DNA of 61,225 bases from IMG/VR virus record IMGVR_UViG_3300043437_000207, positions 1 through 61,225 of that record. One strand, given 5' to 3'. The stretch comes from a virus. The notes under the pieces were generated by a model. It was not told where the DNA came from and did not search any database. It saw nothing but the letters and a program-made list of their open reading frames with translations. This document shows, piece after piece, positions 48,607 to 56,578 of the stretch (its first letter is position 1; the number at the start of each line of letters is the position of its first letter). Position numbers and translations under genes: made by a program.

Positions 48607-48949
48607 CTATTTCTATATCCATCAATTGACAGAATAATCTTTTTGTCTCAGCTTCTACAGCTTCTTTTGGCCATTTTTCTTCTGTATCATCCCAGTGTTT
48701 AGTATCAAAACCAAATACCCAATAATTACGTAGTATATCTGGATGATCTACAAATAGGCCAGGAACATCATTCATTTCTGAATAGGTTAATCCACCATGA
48801 ACATCTATATCATCAACATTATTATAATCTACTCCCCATAAAGGATGAGAAGGGGGAACAGCTACATAACCATTCCCCCATCCATTTGGTAATCTTTGAT
48901 TTAGTTTTACTGATTTAAACTCAAATCCTTTAACTACAAACCATTTCAT
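48596..48949 (-). CDS. Conserved phage protein of unknown function (117 aa)
   Basis: 117 residues. The pattern GYVAVPPSHPLWG, DVHGGLTYSE, then FGFDTKHWDD and a C-terminal KRLFCQLMDIE belongs to a widespread family of uncharacterised phage proteins with invariant His and Asp residues. These could bind metal, but no activity is known. It overlaps the upstream 60-aa gene by four bases (ATGA) and is the last gene of the minus-strand block, with its stop inside the terminator hairpin. Confidence 0.65.
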   Translation of the reverse strand: MKWFVVKGFEFKSVKLNQRLPNGWGNGYVAVPPSHPLWGVDYNNVDDIDVHGGLTYSEMNDVPGLFVDHPDILRNYWVFGFDTKHWDDTEEKWPKEAVEAETKRLFCQLMDIEIGGL

Positions 48950-49128
48950 TCTTCATCATCTTCTTCACAACAATCACATTTGTTTTCTGCTAAGTCTAGT
49001 ATTCCAAACTCATCATCATAATAATCAACAGCTTCTCTTTTAGTAGGCATAATACCTCCACCATTTGTAACTGCTGCTCCTGCAATATATGCTTTGATAA
49101 TTGCTTTTCTAATTGCTATTGGGTGCAT
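48946..49128 (-). CDS. Small protein with acidic Cys-rich tail (60 aa)
   Basis: 60 residues: an amphipathic N-terminal helix (AIRKAIIKAYIAGAA) and an acidic tail containing C51-D-C-C54 followed by EEDDEE. The family is not recognised. It is tightly packed, 3 bases after the MazG-like gene and overlapping the 117-aa gene by 4, so it is probably co-translated. The clustered cysteines may bind a metal, but there are too few for a complete zinc finger. Confidence 0.5.
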   Translation of the reverse strand: MHPIAIRKAIIKAYIAGAAVTNGGGIMPTKREAVDYYDDEFGILDLAENKCDCCEEDDEE

Positions 49129-49131
49129 ACT

Positions 49132-49515
49132 CTATTGTTTAATAAATTTTGTTAAATCTGGTTTAAAATAATTTATACCTTTCATGATTTTACCATCTCC
49201 TCTAAGGACAGGCTTTCCATCTTCACCAAGTTTACTCATATTACTAGCTTGTATTTCATCAAATACATCTTCTATAATATGTTGCATACCATGTTTAAGA
49301 ATAGTACCACAAAGAATATAAAGTTGATCACCTAAAGCATCTGCAATCTCAACAAGATCTTTTTTATGACATGCTTCTAAGTATTCATCATTTTCTTCTT
49401 TCATAAGACTATGTCTTAAATCATACTGACTATGGATTATTAATCTTGGTGATTCTCCATTCTCTTGACCAAATGCATTGTGGAATTTCTCCACACCTTC
49501 TAATTGTTTCTTCAT
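49132..49515 (-). CDS. MazG-like nucleotide pyrophosphohydrolase
   Basis: 127 residues. An all-alpha NTP-pyrophosphatase pattern is visible: E40-E-x-x-E44 on the first metal-binding helix and E56-x-x-D59-x-x-x-D63 on the second (LVEIADALGDQLYILCG), followed by the conserved tail NMSKLGEDGKPVLR and GINYFKPDL. Such enzymes hydrolyse (d)NTPs to monophosphates and pyrophosphate. In phages they adjust nucleotide pools or the alarmone response. The start lies only 19 bases beyond the hairpin terminator at 49527-49556, so it needs its own promoter or readthrough. Confidence 0.8.
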   Translation of the reverse strand: MKKQLEGVEKFHNAFGQENGESPRLIIHSQYDLRHSLMKEENDEYLEACHKKDLVEIADALGDQLYILCGTILKHGMQHIIEDVFDEIQASNMSKLGEDGKPVLRGDGKIMKGINYFKPDLTKFIKQ

Positions 49516-49518
49516 GCT

Positions 49519-49526
49519 ACAAATTT
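49519..49526 (-). promoter_or_regulatory. Possible Bacteroidota -7 element TAnnTTTG before the MazG-like gene
   Basis: On the minus strand the bases just after the terminator T-run read TAAATTTG, sharing a T with the run, which fits the Bacteroidota -7 consensus TAnnTTTG. No convincing TTTG -33 element is seen at the usual 19-21 base distance, where the terminator hairpin lies. It could start a very short-leader transcript. A chance match in AT-rich DNA is quite possible. Confidence 0.25.
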
Positions 49527-49556
49527 AAAAAAAAGGGGACAACTTGCGCCATCCCC
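49527..49556 (-). terminator. Rho-independent terminator after the DUF932-like gene
   Basis: On the minus strand GGGGATGGC pairs with GTTGTCCCC (including G-U pairs) around a GCAA tetraloop, followed by eight Ts (49534-49527). It is in the 75-base gap between the 473-aa gene and the MazG-like gene. Confidence 0.8.
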
Positions 49557-49590
49557 TAGTGATTATTGTTCCTACATTAACTATAGGCTC

Positions 49591-51012
49591 TTAAAAGAAA
49601 TCAGGTATATCATCTCCTGATTCTTCAGTATCATCTGATACAAAATCCAAATCAAATGAATTGTCAATAATTTCTTCTTTTTTCTCAACAGGAACATTAT
49701 CCAAATTAGCTTCAATTGGTGTACCTTCAGAAGATTCAATAGCTTCCATCATCTCATAATCAGCAACCATTTGGTCTATAGATTCATCATCATGCGCTAG
49801 GGAGAAATCAACTTCAGGTGCAACTTCCTCAAGAAAGTTTTTTACTTCAGTCTCGCGGATTTCTTCTTCCAAATCTTTTTCTGTTTCTGTATCATATCCA
49901 ACACATGGAACTACTGGAGCTTCAAAAGTATTACCTACAGGATCAGTATACTGTATTGTTTCATCTAAGATTGTAGCAATTTTTTGTGGTTCTTCCTCAG
50001 TTGTCCAAATTTCATCATCAATAATAATATGATCTTCTTCAGCTTCATTAGCATCTAGAATCATTTCCTCAGACTGGTGCACAACTGGCTCTATTTCTAC
50101 CTCTTCTTGCACCACTTGATTATCAGATAGTTGAAAAGCTTCTTCTTCAGTTACTGGATATTGAGCAGCTAATAAAGATTCATCTCCAGTAATTTCAGCT
50201 ATTTGAACTAAAAGATTAGTCTGGTTTTCTGGCTGACCATAATTGTTTTCTAATTCATCCACTACAGCTTCTTCTACAGGAGCTATAACAGCTACAGGAG
50301 TAAAGTTACCAACAGTACTGATAAAGTAATGTAAGATTCTTTGGTCTTCCATCCAAGTGCGCGGGTGTGAATGTTGTAATGCAATAGTCACATAGTTATA
50401 GAAGGCCCATAAGCTATTTGAATCTGCAAATACATGTGATGGACGGTCCATTTGGCTACGTACCATGCTTGCTTGCTCAGTTGTTAAAATCTGAAACTCT
50501 GCAAACAAAATACCCAGCATCTGTGCTTGTCTTCTTTTGTTAAGACTGATACCTTCCATAGAAGCCTTATCTGAAACTAACTGATTATAGTACATATTTG
50601 CATTTTGTACTTGACTATCAATCATATCTTTTGTTTCAATGTCAGCACTTCCCGTATGCTTTCTAGTCCATGTACCTAATTCTCCAGATGTCATAACAGA
50701 CCCTGTTCTATTTATGTATGCACCAACCAAACATTTGAATTTTACTTGTTTGTTGTAACTGTTTGTCCAAGCAAACATCATTGATAGTTCAGGATCACTG
50801 TTGAAATTCAACTTATAAATCCCTTGAGCAATTTGCCCGTCAGCAGTACATCTGTACTCTTCATCTACAATAACAAAACCTTCAGCTAATAACTGTTGTT
50901 TTGAGTAATCAATAACAAATTGGTGACTTATAGTAGTATAAGTAGCACCATGAGCTGGCAAAGGCACACTGATTAAGTGCGCCATTGTGCAATCTTGAAT
51001 TTTCTTTGGCAT
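49591..51012 (-). CDS. DUF932-like protein with SSB-like acidic C-terminal tip (473 aa)
   Basis: 473 residues. The N-terminal ~240 residues (THGATYTTISHQFVIDY region, GIYKLNF, FAWTNSYNKQVKFKCLVGAYI) resemble the DUF932 / phage-plasmid-like protein family of unknown function. Residues ~250-473 are strongly acidic and look disordered. The extreme C-terminus is DDIPDFF, very like the DDDIPF tip by which bacterial SSB recruits replication and repair proteins. It is immediately downstream of DNA polymerase B (1-base gap) and before a terminator. A single-strand-binding or polymerase-associated role is attractive but unproven. Domain assignment is moderate. Confidence 0.6.
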   Translation of the reverse strand: MPKKIQDCTMAHLISVPLPAHGATYTTISHQFVIDYSKQQLLAEGFVIVDEEYRCTADGQIAQGIYKLNFNSDPELSMMFAWTNSYNKQVKFKCLVGAYINRTGSVMTSGELGTWTRKHTGSADIETKDMIDSQVQNANMYYNQLVSDKASMEGISLNKRRQAQMLGILFAEFQILTTEQASMVRSQMDRPSHVFADSNSLWAFYNYVTIALQHSHPRTWMEDQRILHYFISTVGNFTPVAVIAPVEEAVVDELENNYGQPENQTNLLVQIAEITGDESLLAAQYPVTEEEAFQLSDNQVVQEEVEIEPVVHQSEEMILDANEAEEDHIIIDDEIWTTEEEPQKIATILDETIQYTDPVGNTFEAPVVPCVGYDTETEKDLEEEIRETEVKNFLEEVAPEVDFSLAHDDESIDQMVADYEMMEAIESSEGTPIEANLDNVPVEKKEEIIDNSFDLDFVSDDTEESGDDIPDFF

Positions 51013-51013
51013 T

Positions 51014-52912
51014 TTAAAATAAACTTAATTGATTAGTTTTTGGTTCTAGACTGGCAATTTCTTTTCTTATCTTCTCTAGATAGAATTCAGTATTAATGTT
51101 GTATTCTTCAAAAGGTTTCTCAACATAATCTATGAATACTGTCTGTAACCATTTACCAGATTCTACCTGGATTTCTCGGCCATCCAATAAATTAGTCTTA
51201 ACTATTTTGGAACCAGTTTTACTTATGAAATATCTAATAGTATGTTGTAAGTCTTTAACTTTATAGTTCTTATCTACAACATTGTGTTCAACAAACTTCC
51301 AGTCACCTTTGATCTTCACTCCACCACAATAGTCAAATATATTTGTGTTAGCTTTAAGAAAATCTTCAGGCTGTATTCCATCTACAAAATAAGCATGCAG
51401 AGCTTTAGGAATAATCAGGAAACTTTTGTTTTTATGAAGAGCTAAATCCTTAAACTCAAATCTACCTTTACACTTAGACTTACCATCTTCTGTAACTGCT
51501 ATATAGTTATTTACATCACCTAAGACAATCTTAGAATAGGTATCATGTTCTAACTCCAACATAGTAATCTTTTCCCATTCAGCACAAATTTCCATATACC
51601 TATCAACTCTGTGTCTAGGAACTAAAGTCTCAAGACCATCAGTATTTTGCATTAGAGGAACAGCTTCTGGAATTTCTTCTAGGATCATTTCATACAACAT
51701 AGTCAAACTCAGCTGACCATTGATAGTAATCCTCATTGTAAACTCCGGATCATATAGAAAACTATTCTTATCATTACTTAACCCATAGGTTGAGTTTAGG
51801 ATAATCTTGTACACATAATTCTTAGGATCTTTCTTAGGAATCTTTACTCTCTCATCATAGAACCATTCATATTGATCACAGAATATTTCTTGTGGTAAAT
51901 GTGCTGGCGCCCATCTGTTTCTAATAGCAAGATTAGGATAAAAAGATTTTACATCTGAGGTAATGATAACCATATCCTCGGTAGACATATACACCTTACT
52001 AGTTCTAGCACCATGAATACCACCAAGACCATAATCAGTTTTAACACCTCTATACTGTGCAGAATACTTAAAGCCTCCTTTAGTTTCACCTGGAAAGATA
52101 ACAACATCATTAAACTTTCTCAATAGATTCTGAAAAGTAGCAGTCCTAAACTTTATATAAGGTAGTATGATATCTTTTACAACAATCTTATCACGGTTAG
52201 TTCTCATCTGTCTGAGCTCCCATTTCTTAATTCCAGTCTGATCACTTAAGAACATCAAGAATAATTCCTTGGAGATTCTAGGTTCAGATGCAGAAAACAA
52301 ATCAATATTGTACTCTGAAGTTAAGTTTTTTCTAAGCTCAATCTGTCCTTTGCTTAAGAACATGATAGCTTTAGTTGACTTAACATCATTAATACAATAG
52401 TTTATGATTTCCGGAATCTGTTTAGCTTTAATCTCAGTACTATGATGAATAGGCATATCCATAATGTTGTGCCAATCCATACTAAACTGAATCCATTTTA
52501 AGGAACTTCTCTTAGCTGGATTATCCCAATGGTTAAGCTTAAATACATCAACCTGTTTAATCTGTAAATCTCTTGGACTAAATTCTAGAAACTCTCCTTC
52601 ACTTTGTCTTTGAATTACATCTTGTGCTTTATCATATACAAATCTTGCAATAGACTCACCATCCATTTCAAGAAGTTGTTCTTTTGTACGGAGTATATGT
52701 TCTGTTATTTGGCTGTCAAATCCTAAACCATTGAAACTAACATGCCATTCATCATAAGCAATATTCCTTTCTAGAAAAGTTACCAATTCTAAAATATCAT
52801 TTTTGCTTGAATGACAAACAAAAATCTCTCTGTCTTCTGATTTTACACTTTCAAACACTGCTAAAAAACAGTTGGATAGTGTTTCATAATCATGTACCCA
52901 ATGTGTTCTCAT
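51014..52912 (-). CDS. Family B DNA polymerase with 3'-5' exonuclease and clamp-binding tail
   Basis: 632 residues, short for the family. The exonuclease motifs are D8-Y-E10 (Exo I), N61-G-L-G-F-D66 (Exo II) and Y172-C-I-N-D176 (Exo III), so proofreading is probably active. Polymerase motifs: GLGGIHGA (295-302, a YxGG-like region), A D320-V-K-S-F-Y-P326, B K369-I-I-L-N-S-T-Y-G377, and C Q422-N-T-D425-G, where the usual DTD is NTD but the catalytic Asp is kept. The last residues, QLSLF, form a canonical beta-clamp-binding peptide. It overlaps the zinc-ribbon gene upstream by four bases. This is the phage replicase; some crAss-like lineages carry PolB instead of PolA. Confidence 0.93.
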   Translation of the reverse strand: MRTHWVHDYETLSNCFLAVFESVKSEDREIFVCHSSKNDILELVTFLERNIAYDEWHVSFNGLGFDSQITEHILRTKEQLLEMDGESIARFVYDKAQDVIQRQSEGEFLEFSPRDLQIKQVDVFKLNHWDNPAKRSSLKWIQFSMDWHNIMDMPIHHSTEIKAKQIPEIINYCINDVKSTKAIMFLSKGQIELRKNLTSEYNIDLFSASEPRISKELFLMFLSDQTGIKKWELRQMRTNRDKIVVKDIILPYIKFRTATFQNLLRKFNDVVIFPGETKGGFKYSAQYRGVKTDYGLGGIHGARTSKVYMSTEDMVIITSDVKSFYPNLAIRNRWAPAHLPQEIFCDQYEWFYDERVKIPKKDPKNYVYKIILNSTYGLSNDKNSFLYDPEFTMRITINGQLSLTMLYEMILEEIPEAVPLMQNTDGLETLVPRHRVDRYMEICAEWEKITMLELEHDTYSKIVLGDVNNYIAVTEDGKSKCKGRFEFKDLALHKNKSFLIIPKALHAYFVDGIQPEDFLKANTNIFDYCGGVKIKGDWKFVEHNVVDKNYKVKDLQHTIRYFISKTGSKIVKTNLLDGREIQVESGKWLQTVFIDYVEKPFEEYNINTEFYLEKIRKEIASLEPKTNQLSLF

Positions 52913-53139
52913 GGTAGTTTTGTGAATAAACCTTCGTGAATAGGATCTTGTAATTTTTTAGTATTAATATATACTTTTGTTTGACTAGGCATTCTAGCTT
53001 CACATTTACTGCAATGCTCAACTCTTTCTGAATGACTTGGACTACAACAGTCACATTTAATTGGAAAGCTGAAGTAGGTAATTCTTAATGGACCTTCATC
53101 ACTACAATAGTAGCATGGTCCCCATGGCATATCTCCCAT
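52909..53139 (-). CDS. Small zinc-ribbon-like protein (76 aa)
   Basis: 76 residues with three Cys pairs: C9-x-x-C12, C29-D-C-C32 and C43-S-K-C46, the spacing of a small zinc ribbon or double knuckle. Its stop overlaps the DNA polymerase start (ATGA-type), so the two are translationally coupled, suggesting an accessory nucleic-acid-binding role. It begins after the 53181-53214 terminator. The function is inferred from motif and position only. Confidence 0.6.
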   Translation of the reverse strand: MGDMPWGPCYYCSDEGPLRITYFSFPIKCDCCSPSHSERVEHCSKCEARMPSQTKVYINTKKLQDPIHEGLFTKLP

Positions 53140-53180
53140 AATCTTGATGTTCAGTTAAGCTGTTCCCCCATTTAGTTAAT

Positions 53181-53214
53181 AAAAAAGGTGGATATTGCGT
53201 CATACCCACCTTTT
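53181..53214 (-). terminator. Rho-independent terminator after the 133-aa gene
   Basis: On the minus strand AAAAGGTGG pairs with CCACCTTTT; an inner GTAT/ATAT stem with one G-U pair closes a GACGCA loop. Six Ts end the structure. It occupies the 97-base gap between the 133-aa gene and the zinc-ribbon/polymerase pair, and resembles the 49527 terminator in containing ATGRCGCAA. Confidence 0.8.
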
Positions 53215-53236
53215 CCGCGTCCAAAGTAAAAGCTAA

Positions 53237-53638
53237 TTACTTAGCTACCTTCTTAAGTTTAGTATCTCCACTTACCTCACCTAAGAATGTTTTATAATCA
53301 AATGAGTCTGCATTAACTGCAAACATTGAAATTAGTGCATTCATAGCGGTAGTATCTTCAACATAGAATTCTTGAAAAACTTCAATTTTGTGTCTTTCTT
53401 CTCTGAAGTTTCTACCATTTGGTCTCTTAGATTTTACTGCCATTGGATCACCATTGTCATCCAATTTAGGTAGCATATGAAGAGATTGTTTTGCAATTTT
53501 TGAAATAACAACAAATACTTTTGTGTCAGGATCAAAGATGCATTCTACATAAGGACATGAATCCGCTACAGGAATCATTCTGAAAGTTTGCTTGTCATTC
53601 CAAGTGGCTTGGACAAGCATCATAGTGTTTTCACTCAT
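53237..53638 (-). CDS. Conserved replication-module protein, unknown function (133 aa)
   Basis: 133 residues, mixed alpha/beta: a beta-rich start (MMLVQATWNDKQTFRMIPV, CPYVECIFDPDTKVFVVI), a basic loop (KSKRPNGRNFREERHK), helices and a Lys-rich end (TKLKKVAK). Size and charge would suit a DNA-binding protein, but no family was recognised. It lies between a nuclease operon and the polymerase and is followed by a strong terminator, so it may be needed at high level. Confidence 0.5.
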   Translation of the reverse strand: MSENTMMLVQATWNDKQTFRMIPVADSCPYVECIFDPDTKVFVVISKIAKQSLHMLPKLDDNGDPMAVKSKRPNGRNFREERHKIEVFQEFYVEDTTAMNALISMFAVNADSFDYKTFLGEVSGDTKLKKVAK

Positions 53639-53657
53639 TTTTTGTTGATTTTAATTA

Positions 53658-54230
53658 TTACAAAGATAATCCAGAATCTGATATGTTCTCAAAATTTGCA
53701 ACTTGAATTAATAATTTTTCTTTTTCTAGATCGGGTTTGTCACAGAGTTCACCTACTTCATACAAAAGAGCTTCAGAAACATTTAATATTTCTGCATACC
53801 TTTTGAAGAACTTTTCAGGAAACATATAGCTTGTAACATAAACATGGTTTCCACTATGTTTATCATAGAAATTAACAATTTTGCGCTTTATTTCATCACT
53901 TATTCTACTGTATCTACCATTAATTAAATGGTGCCAATCAGTACCTAAATCAGAGAAGTCAAATACAAATACAGTTTGTTGAGCATTCACCTTATTAAAA
54001 TTACATAACCTTGTATGTTTTAATAAAATTGTTTTCTCAAACTCTTCATAACCTGACTCATTAGTCTCATATACACAAATAAGTTTTTTATCCTCGGGTG
54101 CATGCACATCATTCCAAGAAAGATAAGTCTCACTTGGAACAATTTGTGTTCCCCTTTTAATATCTAAGAGCGGATAAATTAATATCTTAGACTTTTGAAA
54201 ATACTTCTTATAAAGCGCGTTGATCACCAT
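53658..54230 (-). CDS. Unknown replication-module protein (190 aa)
   Basis: 190 residues. The N-terminal half is beta-rich (SKILIYPLLDIKRGTQIVPS, KLICVYET); the second half is helical with FVFDFSDLGTDWHHLINGRYS and a run KFFKRYAEILNVSEALLYEVG. No catalytic motif is clear. It is 5 bases downstream of the RecB-like nuclease gene and therefore in the same operon. A nuclease partner is possible but not supported by any motif. Confidence 0.45.
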   Translation of the reverse strand: MVINALYKKYFQKSKILIYPLLDIKRGTQIVPSETYLSWNDVHAPEDKKLICVYETNESGYEEFEKTILLKHTRLCNFNKVNAQQTVFVFDFSDLGTDWHHLINGRYSRISDEIKRKIVNFYDKHSGNHVYVTSYMFPEKFFKRYAEILNVSEALLYEVGELCDKPDLEKEKLLIQVANFENISDSGLSL

Positions 54231-54235
54231 AAATG

Positions 54236-55252
54236 CTAAAGTTTTAAATTACCATTAGCCAGTTCATAAGGAAGATCATATCTTTTGTTTTCATAGTGCC
54301 ATTTAAGTTTGTCAACTAATTCTACAAAAGATTCTGCCCATTTAGCCAGCGTTTCATCTGACACCTGAAATGGATAGACTTGATTATATTTATCTATGAC
54401 AATAAATGTAATCTTTATTTTCCATTCAGTTGCCTCTGGCAAATCAATCAGATATTTATCAGCAACAAGTATTGAGTATATCACAGCTTGAATCCAATAT
54501 CTGTAATACTCTACTGCATTTGGAAAATCCTGAAGAGGTTTGCCAGTAGTCTTAAGGTCATTAATAAAGATGACCTTTGCTTCATGATCAATTACAACAT
54601 TGTCTAAGACTCCTTTAAACCCAAACGGAAGTTGTGGATCATCTGTAGAGAGCAACTGCTCATTGAATACTTGTATTTGAGTATTCTCTGGATCCCTATC
54701 AAGCTGGAGAAGAGCTCTAACATCAGAGTTAGATTTCAGTGCTTCAAGAGATGCATTGCAGCCATCCAATGTAACCTGATCAATCACTGTTTTATCCAAA
54801 CTAGCTTTTAAGAATTCAAAGTATTCAATGTTCTCTGTTGTGAGAATCTTATCAAGTCTTTGTTGATCTGTTTTGAGTGTCTGATATAAGTTTGCGGTGA
54901 GTAGCTGTGTGAGTATCTCTTGTGTATAGTCTCCCAAAGTTAAGGTATTATTCCCTAATGTCAAATGATATTTGAATAAACTGTCAATTATTTTCTTTTG
55001 ACTGTCTGTAGGTACTTTACCCGGTAGGGTGAGAAATTGTTTACCAAAATCATCTGGCTCCAAGAGCAAACAGTGCAGTGCCCTACCTGCTACCAAGTGG
55101 GCATCTGTACTATCTTCTCTTTGTTGCAGCACATAATGGTTATAAAACATAATAGGGGAAAACAATAGTTTATTAATCCCACTGTAGCTGAAGTAAAACT
55201 TCTGCTTGTAAAATTGTTCTAGTTCTTCAGAACCAATCAATGTCAGATTCAT
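54236..55252 (-). CDS. PD-(D/E)XK (RecB/exonuclease VIII-like) nuclease
   Basis: 338 residues. Conserved features of the RecB-like exonuclease superfamily: YSGINKLLFSP near the start, G56-R-A-L-H60-C-L-L-L-E-P, F212-K-G-V-L-D217, I-N-D232-L-K234-T-T-G-K, and the helix YYRYWIQAVIYS (249-260). This is the full H...D...DxK set, so it is probably catalytically active on DNA, acting in recombination or end processing. It overlaps the upstream 417-aa gene by 26 bases, an unusually long overlap that fixes coupled translation. It is distinct from the PD-(D/E)XK domain inside the 2271-aa virion protein. Confidence 0.88.
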   Translation of the reverse strand: MNLTLIGSEELEQFYKQKFYFSYSGINKLLFSPIMFYNHYVLQQREDSTDAHLVAGRALHCLLLEPDDFGKQFLTLPGKVPTDSQKKIIDSLFKYHLTLGNNTLTLGDYTQEILTQLLTANLYQTLKTDQQRLDKILTTENIEYFEFLKASLDKTVIDQVTLDGCNASLEALKSNSDVRALLQLDRDPENTQIQVFNEQLLSTDDPQLPFGFKGVLDNVVIDHEAKVIFINDLKTTGKPLQDFPNAVEYYRYWIQAVIYSILVADKYLIDLPEATEWKIKITFIVIDKYNQVYPFQVSDETLAKWAESFVELVDKLKWHYENKRYDLPYELANGNLKL

Positions 55253-56480
55253 TTGTTTGTGTTATTTGATGGTTATTTGATACGGGTTCTAATTTTAATG
55301 GAGTTTCTATAACTTCTTCAGGGATTATTTCAGCCTCTGGTTCAAAGTTATCCTCAACTGCAAACTCAGATTCAGGCGCCTCTTCTATCCCTATAGGCTC
55401 AACTTCTTCTACTTCATCTTCTACAATTTCATAAGGAGTATACTCTTCTTGAACTTGATACTCATAGTTAAAATTCATCTCTGCTAAAAACTGTGGGTCA
55501 ACTGTGATGGTTTTAACTTTGAAATATGTATGATCACCCCTATCTATGATGTCCTCTTTAGAATGATTAAGAATGATGTCTAACTTATCCGGTGTAAACT
55601 GTCCTTTCTCATGTAAAATTCTACATATATCATCTATAGAGTTTCTATACATAATGTTATCTGAAATCCAGCTTATCAAAGACTTAAAGTTAACATGATT
55701 TTTAGTATTAGAATTACCTATAAGATGATTTTGTTTCTTGAATAACAACAATAGATAGACTAGACTTGCATTGTATTTACAATTGGCCATAATTTCCATA
55801 GCAAGTACATGATTGTCATTATCTGAACTATCAAACATTGTAGTTAACTGTTCATACATTTCTTCATCAATAACACTTGCATCTTTACCATTTAGTTTAT
55901 CAACCATTGTGGTTTCCTCATAAATAGTTTTTCCTATTAATGCTTTCCCTAAGTCAGTAAAATCATCTGAAATAAAATAAGTTTTGCTTTGATCTGCATC
56001 TACTCCTTCAGGTAATAAAGCCAATTTTAACGGGTGGTCAACAGTGATAAATTCATTTGTGTAGTATTCTAAAGCTGTTTTTAACTTGTCAATATAAAAG
56101 CTATCTAAATTAAGAGCTTCATTATCCAAAGCATCAGTTAAATACTTAGTATCAATTTTGTAATGCCAATTACTATTAGTTATTTTATCTACTGTGCTTT
56201 TATTTCCAAAAAATACATCTGCATCAAAAGGACTTCTGACACTTTTAATTCCATACTCAAGAGCAACATTTTTTAGTTTTACTCTTGGTACATTTACGCC
56301 AGGTAAGAAATAAATCTTATCTCCTTTTTGAGGAATATACTCTCCTGTATTTAAAGTAAGTATGTCTTTAGACTCAAATGAACCTATTTTACTTTCAATA
56401 CTAATTACAACATTTTTATGTTTATTTATCTCACCCCAAAAACCTAAGTTAGTAGTAATATTTAATATTTGTTCTGTCAT
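55227..56480 (-). CDS. Replication-module protein with long acidic tail ending DIDWF (417 aa)
   Basis: 417 residues. The N-terminal ~330 residues are mixed alpha/beta without a recognised fold (GDKIYFLPGVNVPRVKL, a helical segment around MEIMANCKYNASLVYLLL). Residues ~335-417 are strongly acidic (EDEVEEVEPIGIEEAPESE) and end in DIDWF, an acidic-plus-aromatic tip reminiscent of SSB tails. It overlaps the nuclease gene by 26 bases, so the pair probably acts together. Its start follows the terminator at 56492-56518 by about ten bases. It could be a single-strand-binding or recombination mediator, but this rests on the tail only. Confidence 0.5.
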   Translation of the reverse strand: MTEQILNITTNLGFWGEINKHKNVVISIESKIGSFESKDILTLNTGEYIPQKGDKIYFLPGVNVPRVKLKNVALEYGIKSVRSPFDADVFFGNKSTVDKITNSNWHYKIDTKYLTDALDNEALNLDSFYIDKLKTALEYYTNEFITVDHPLKLALLPEGVDADQSKTYFISDDFTDLGKALIGKTIYEETTMVDKLNGKDASVIDEEMYEQLTTMFDSSDNDNHVLAMEIMANCKYNASLVYLLLLFKKQNHLIGNSNTKNHVNFKSLISWISDNIMYRNSIDDICRILHEKGQFTPDKLDIILNHSKEDIIDRGDHTYFKVKTITVDPQFLAEMNFNYEYQVQEEYTPYEIVEDEVEEVEPIGIEEAPESEFAVEDNFEPEAEIIPEEVIETPLKLEPVSNNHQITQTNESDIDWF

Positions 56481-56491
56481 TTTCTTAAATT

Positions 56492-56518
56492 AAAAAGAGG
56501 GGAGTATTACGTCCCCTC
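56492..56518 (-). terminator. Rho-independent terminator after the MoxR-like gene
   Basis: On the minus strand GAGGGGA pairs with TCCCCTC around CGTAATAC, followed by five Ts. It lies in the 98-base gap between the MoxR-like gene and the 417-aa gene. The rest of that gap (56519-56578) is AT-rich and shows nothing recognisable. Confidence 0.75.
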
Positions 56519-56578
56519 ATGTTTGTATTTGATTAGTTAGATGAATAGAATAAAAAGGGAAAATGTTTTATGTCAGAT

